NCBI RefSeq assembly: GCF_000176155.1
Contig: NZ_ACZO01000006.1
Coordinates: 1,302,001-1,366,000, forward strand
Direction: 5' to 3'
Origin: Vibrio metschnikovii CIP 69.14
GTDB taxonomy: Bacteria > Pseudomonadota > Gammaproteobacteria > Enterobacterales > Vibrionaceae
DNA length: 64,000 nt
The position numbers and the translations under genes were made by a program. Every line of letters begins with the position of its first letter. Positions within the stretch are counted from its first letter, which is position 1. The notes below the pieces were generated by a model. The model was not told the origin of the DNA, did no database searches, and saw nothing but the letters and a program-made list of their open reading frames with translations. This document shows, piece after piece, positions 61,971 to 64,000 of the stretch.

Positions 61971-61986
61971 AGACGTCTAGACGTAA
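61971..61986. promoter_or_regulatory. tandem MetJ boxes upstream of metN
   Basis: AGACGTCT (61971-61978), exactly the met-box consensus, is directly followed by AGACGTAA (61979-61986), six of eight matching. MetJ binds two or more adjacent boxes, so this is a complete operator. It lies just before the proposed -35. Confidence 0.9.
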
Positions 61987-61995
61987 AAATATCTA

Positions 61996-62024
61996 TTGAC
62001 TTAAAAAGCGAGAACTCATAGCAT
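61996..62024 (+). promoter_or_regulatory. metNIQ promoter
   Basis: TTGACT (61996-62001), 17-base spacer and TAGCAT (62019-62024). The MetJ boxes end nine bases upstream of the -35. Confidence 0.65.
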
Positions 62025-62077
62025 CAAATCAAAGGACAGTTCAGGTGTATGCGCCTATCTCGATACGGGTTTCGTTT

Positions 62078-63112
62078 ATGATTCAACTTCATCAAGTTAA
62101 TAAAGTCTTTCATCAGGGTGATAAAGCTATTCACGCTTTGAAAAACATTGATCTAGAGATTAGCCAAGGAACGATTTTTGGTGTCATCGGCGCATCGGGA
62201 GCGGGGAAAAGTACTCTCATCCGTTGCGTTAACCTATTAGAAAAACCGACCAGTGGACGTGTGATTGTTGATGGGATTGATTTAACTCAGTTAACGAATC
62301 AGCAATTAGGCCAAGCCAGACGCAATATTGGGATGATTTTCCAGCACTTTAATCTGCTTTCTTCCCGTACCGTGTTCGATAATATTGCTCTACCATTAGA
62401 GCTGGCTAATCATACCCATGAGCATATTGAGCACAAAGTTAGCGAGCTACTAACACTCGTCGGTTTAGCGGATAAACGTCATACCTATCCTGCCAATTTA
62501 AGTGGCGGCCAGAAGCAGCGTGTGGCGATTGCTCGCGCGCTGGCTTGCGAACCCAAAGTGCTGTTATGTGATGAAGCCACCAGTGCGCTTGACCCGGCGA
62601 CAACTCAATCAATTTTAGAGCTGCTGAAAGAAATTAACCGCAAACTGAATATCACAATTTTACTTATCACCCATGAAATGGATGTCGTGAAAAGCATTTG
62701 TCACCAAGTGGCGATCATCGGTGATGGCGAATTGGTGGAAAAAGGCACGGTAGGCGATATTTTCGCACATCCTAAAACCCAATTAGCCCATCAATTTATT
62801 CGCTCAACGTTAGATCTGTCTATTCCTGAAGATTATCAGGCTCGCTTACAACCGACTCGTGTGGCTGGAAGCTATCCGTTAGTGCGCTTGGAATTCACAG
62901 GAGCCACTGTTGACGCGCCATTAATGTCACAAATCGCCCGTAAATTTAATATTGACGTCAGTATCTTAAGCTCTGATCTTGATTACGCTGGCGGGGTGAA
63001 ATTTGGCATGATGGTGGCGGAAATTTTCGGTGATGATGATAATGCTGCGGCGGCGATAGACTATCTTCGCGACAATAATGTAAAAGTTGAGGTGCTTGGT
63101 TATGTCCTTTAA
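62078..63112 (+). CDS. metN: MetN, methionine ABC importer ATPase
   Basis: A 344-residue ATP-binding subunit. Walker [10 protein letters not shown] is near 38, the signature [10 protein letters not shown] near 140, Walker [13 protein letters not shown] near 160, and a C-terminal NIL domain (about 265-343, with [19 protein letters not shown]) senses internal methionine. ATG 62078 gives the family start M-I-Q-L. A GTG at 62045 with AAAGGACA eight bases before it is in frame and would add 11 residues, so the start is uncertain. Confidence 0.94.
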   Translation: MIQLHQVNKVFHQGDKAIHALKNIDLEISQGTIFGVIGASGAGKSTLIRCVNLLEKPTSGRVIVDGIDLTQLTNQQLGQARRNIGMIFQHFNLLSSRTVFDNIALPLELANHTHEHIEHKVSELLTLVGLADKRHTYPANLSGGQKQRVAIARALACEPKVLLCDEATSALDPATTQSILELLKEINRKLNITILLITHEMDVVKSICHQVAIIGDGELVEKGTVGDIFAHPKTQLAHQFIRSTLDLSIPEDYQARLQPTRVAGSYPLVRLEFTGATVDAPLMSQIARKFNIDVSILSSDLDYAGGVKFGMMVAEIFGDDDNAAAAIDYLRDNNVKVEVLGYVL

Positions 63113-63779
63113 TACGATTATCGACTGGATCGCTTTTAATGGTGATTTACTACTCAGCGCCACTTGGCAAACCATTTATATGGTGGCAGTCGCTGGCATT
63201 ATTGGCTTCGCAATCGGCATTCCACTCGGGGTTATTTTACATACCACCAAACAAGGCGGGTTATTGGAAAATACCAAACTGAACCGTGTCCTTGGCGCTA
63301 TCGTCAATATTGGCCGCTCGATTCCGTTTTTGGTGTTGATGGTGGCTATCATTCCGATCACCAAAATGCTGGTCGGTACTTTCATTGGCACCACTGCGGC
63401 AATTGTCCCTTTAACCATCGGTGCGATTCCTTTTGTTGCCCGTTTAATTGAAGGAGCATTAATTGAAGTGCCAAGCGGACTGGTTGAAGCGGCGCAAGCC
63501 ATGGGCGCAACGCCTTTACAAATAATTCGTAAAGTCCTGTTACCTGAAGCTATGCCAACCATTTTAAACTCGGTAACCATCACCTTGGTGACCTTAGTCA
63601 GCTACTCAGCCATGGCAGGCACCGTGGGAGGCGGCGGTTTAGGTGATGTGGCGATTCGTTATGGCTTTCATCGCTACGACGTCACCATCATGACCGTCAC
63701 CGTCATCATGCTAATTATTTTGGTACAAATTATTCAATCGGTTGGTGACCACTTAGTGCGCCGCGTTGATCATAGATAA
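63102..63779 (+). CDS. metI: MetI, methionine ABC importer permease
   Basis: A 225-residue inner-membrane permease with five membrane helices. The EAA loop that contacts MetN is [24 protein letters not shown] (in part) near 136. The start ATG 63102 overlaps the metN end by 11 bases and has GAGGTG upstream. An in-frame ATG at 63087 lies inside metN and is less likely. Confidence 0.95.
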   Translation: MSFNTIIDWIAFNGDLLLSATWQTIYMVAVAGIIGFAIGIPLGVILHTTKQGGLLENTKLNRVLGAIVNIGRSIPFLVLMVAIIPITKMLVGTFIGTTAAIVPLTIGAIPFVARLIEGALIEVPSGLVEAAQAMGATPLQIIRKVLLPEAMPTILNSVTITLVTLVSYSAMAGTVGGGGLGDVAIRYGFHRYDVTIMTVTVIMLIILVQIIQSVGDHLVRRVDHR

Positions 63780-63806
63780 TAATGTTTATATAACAAGGAG
63801 ATAATA

Positions 63807-64000
63807 ATGAAGTTTTCACTTAAAGGTTTATTGGCGATTGCTGCCGCGGCTATTGTATTAACGGGATGCGGCGAAAAAGCGGTCGACATGAACAAAATCA
63901 AAGTTGGCGTGATTGCCGGTGCTGAAGAACAAGTGGCGGAAGTGGCGGCTCGCGTAGCCAAAGAGCGCTACAATCTGGATGTTCAACTGGTGACATTTTC
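63807..64000 (+). CDS. metQ: MetQ, methionine-binding lipoprotein (3' truncated)
   Basis: The first 64 codons of the substrate-binding protein, cut by the window end. A signal peptide with lipobox L-T-G-C21 (MKFSLKGLLAIAAAAIVLTGC) is followed by KIKVGVIAGAEEQVAEVAARVA, typical of MetQ/NlpA. The start has AAGGAG five to six bases upstream and is 27 bases after metI. Confidence 0.93.
   Translation, partial: MKFSLKGLLAIAAAAIVLTGCGEKAVDMNKIKVGVIAGAEEQVAEVAARVAKERYNLDVQLVTF

Overview
The window is a piece of the main chromosome of a gammaproteobacterium of the family Vibrionaceae, most likely a Vibrio. The grounds are the toxRS pair divergent from htpG, the gene order, which runs parallel to V. 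cholerae chromosome 1 from nagC/asnB to the metNIQ operon, a tandem tRNA-Tyr array, and ERIC elements. The order comparison is from memory, not from a search. Nearly all of it is dense, intact, conserved core genome. I see no prophage, insertion sequence, integron, CRISPR array or plasmid module, and no convincing disrupted gene. The only truncated genes are nagC and metQ, cut by the window edges.

Layout. 1-5.4 kb: end of nagC, asnB, rfaH and a peptide permease (dtpA). 5.5-9.5 kb, minus strand: hemH, adk, htpG. 9.5-11.6 kb: a divergent control region with a heat-shock-type promoter, then toxR-toxS and a SelT/W/H-like protein. 11.6-18.4 kb: yfcE, two SDR-fold proteins, a tiny membrane-peptide ORF, cnoX/ybbN, qmcA-nfeD, cueR and a YccT-like protein. 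18.5-23 kb, minus strand: a probable chitoporin, ligA, zipA. 23-28.2 kb: cysZ, cysK and ptsH-ptsI-crr. 28.3-36 kb: ubiF divergent from miaB, then phoH-ybeY-corC-lnt and a YbeL-like zinc-ribbon protein. 36-48.8 kb: a long plus-strand block for translation, outer membrane and cell shape (leuS, lptE, holA, rsfS, rlmH, mrdA, rodA, rlpA, dacA, ybeD, lipB, lipA). 49-55.5 kb: glyA, a YitT-like membrane protein and an RND efflux pair. 56-56.6 kb: four tRNA-Tyr genes. 56.8-61.8 kb, minus strand: treC, treB, treR, gmhB. 62-64 kb: metN, metI and the start of metQ.

How it fits together. The general PTS proteins HPr, EI and EIIA-Glc are encoded here, and so is TreB, a trehalose EIIBC with no EIIA domain of its own; EIIA-Glc is the expected donor. 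NagC and the chitoporin both belong to amino-sugar/chitin use. MrdA, RodA, RlpA, DacA and YbeD form the classical rod-shape and cell-wall cluster. LptE, Lnt, RfaH and GmhB serve envelope biogenesis. ToxRS is the membrane-bound envelope regulator.

Regulatory sites readable in the DNA are two tandem MetJ boxes before metN, a near-consensus PurR box before glyA, two identical TreR-type palindromes before treB (one over the -35), a sigma-32-type promoter before htpG, and a promoter with a GC-rich discriminator before the tRNA-Tyr array.

I did not find a clear new multigene system. The observations most worth a second look are a 24-codon membrane-peptide ORF with its own ribosome binding site and UUCG terminator (14482-14601), a perfect G8/C9 palindrome after dacA, two overlapping hairpins between leuS and lptE, an extended -10 inside a terminator loop ahead of rsfS, a structured ptsH-ptsI gap, and an ERIC element flanked by 14-bp direct repeats.
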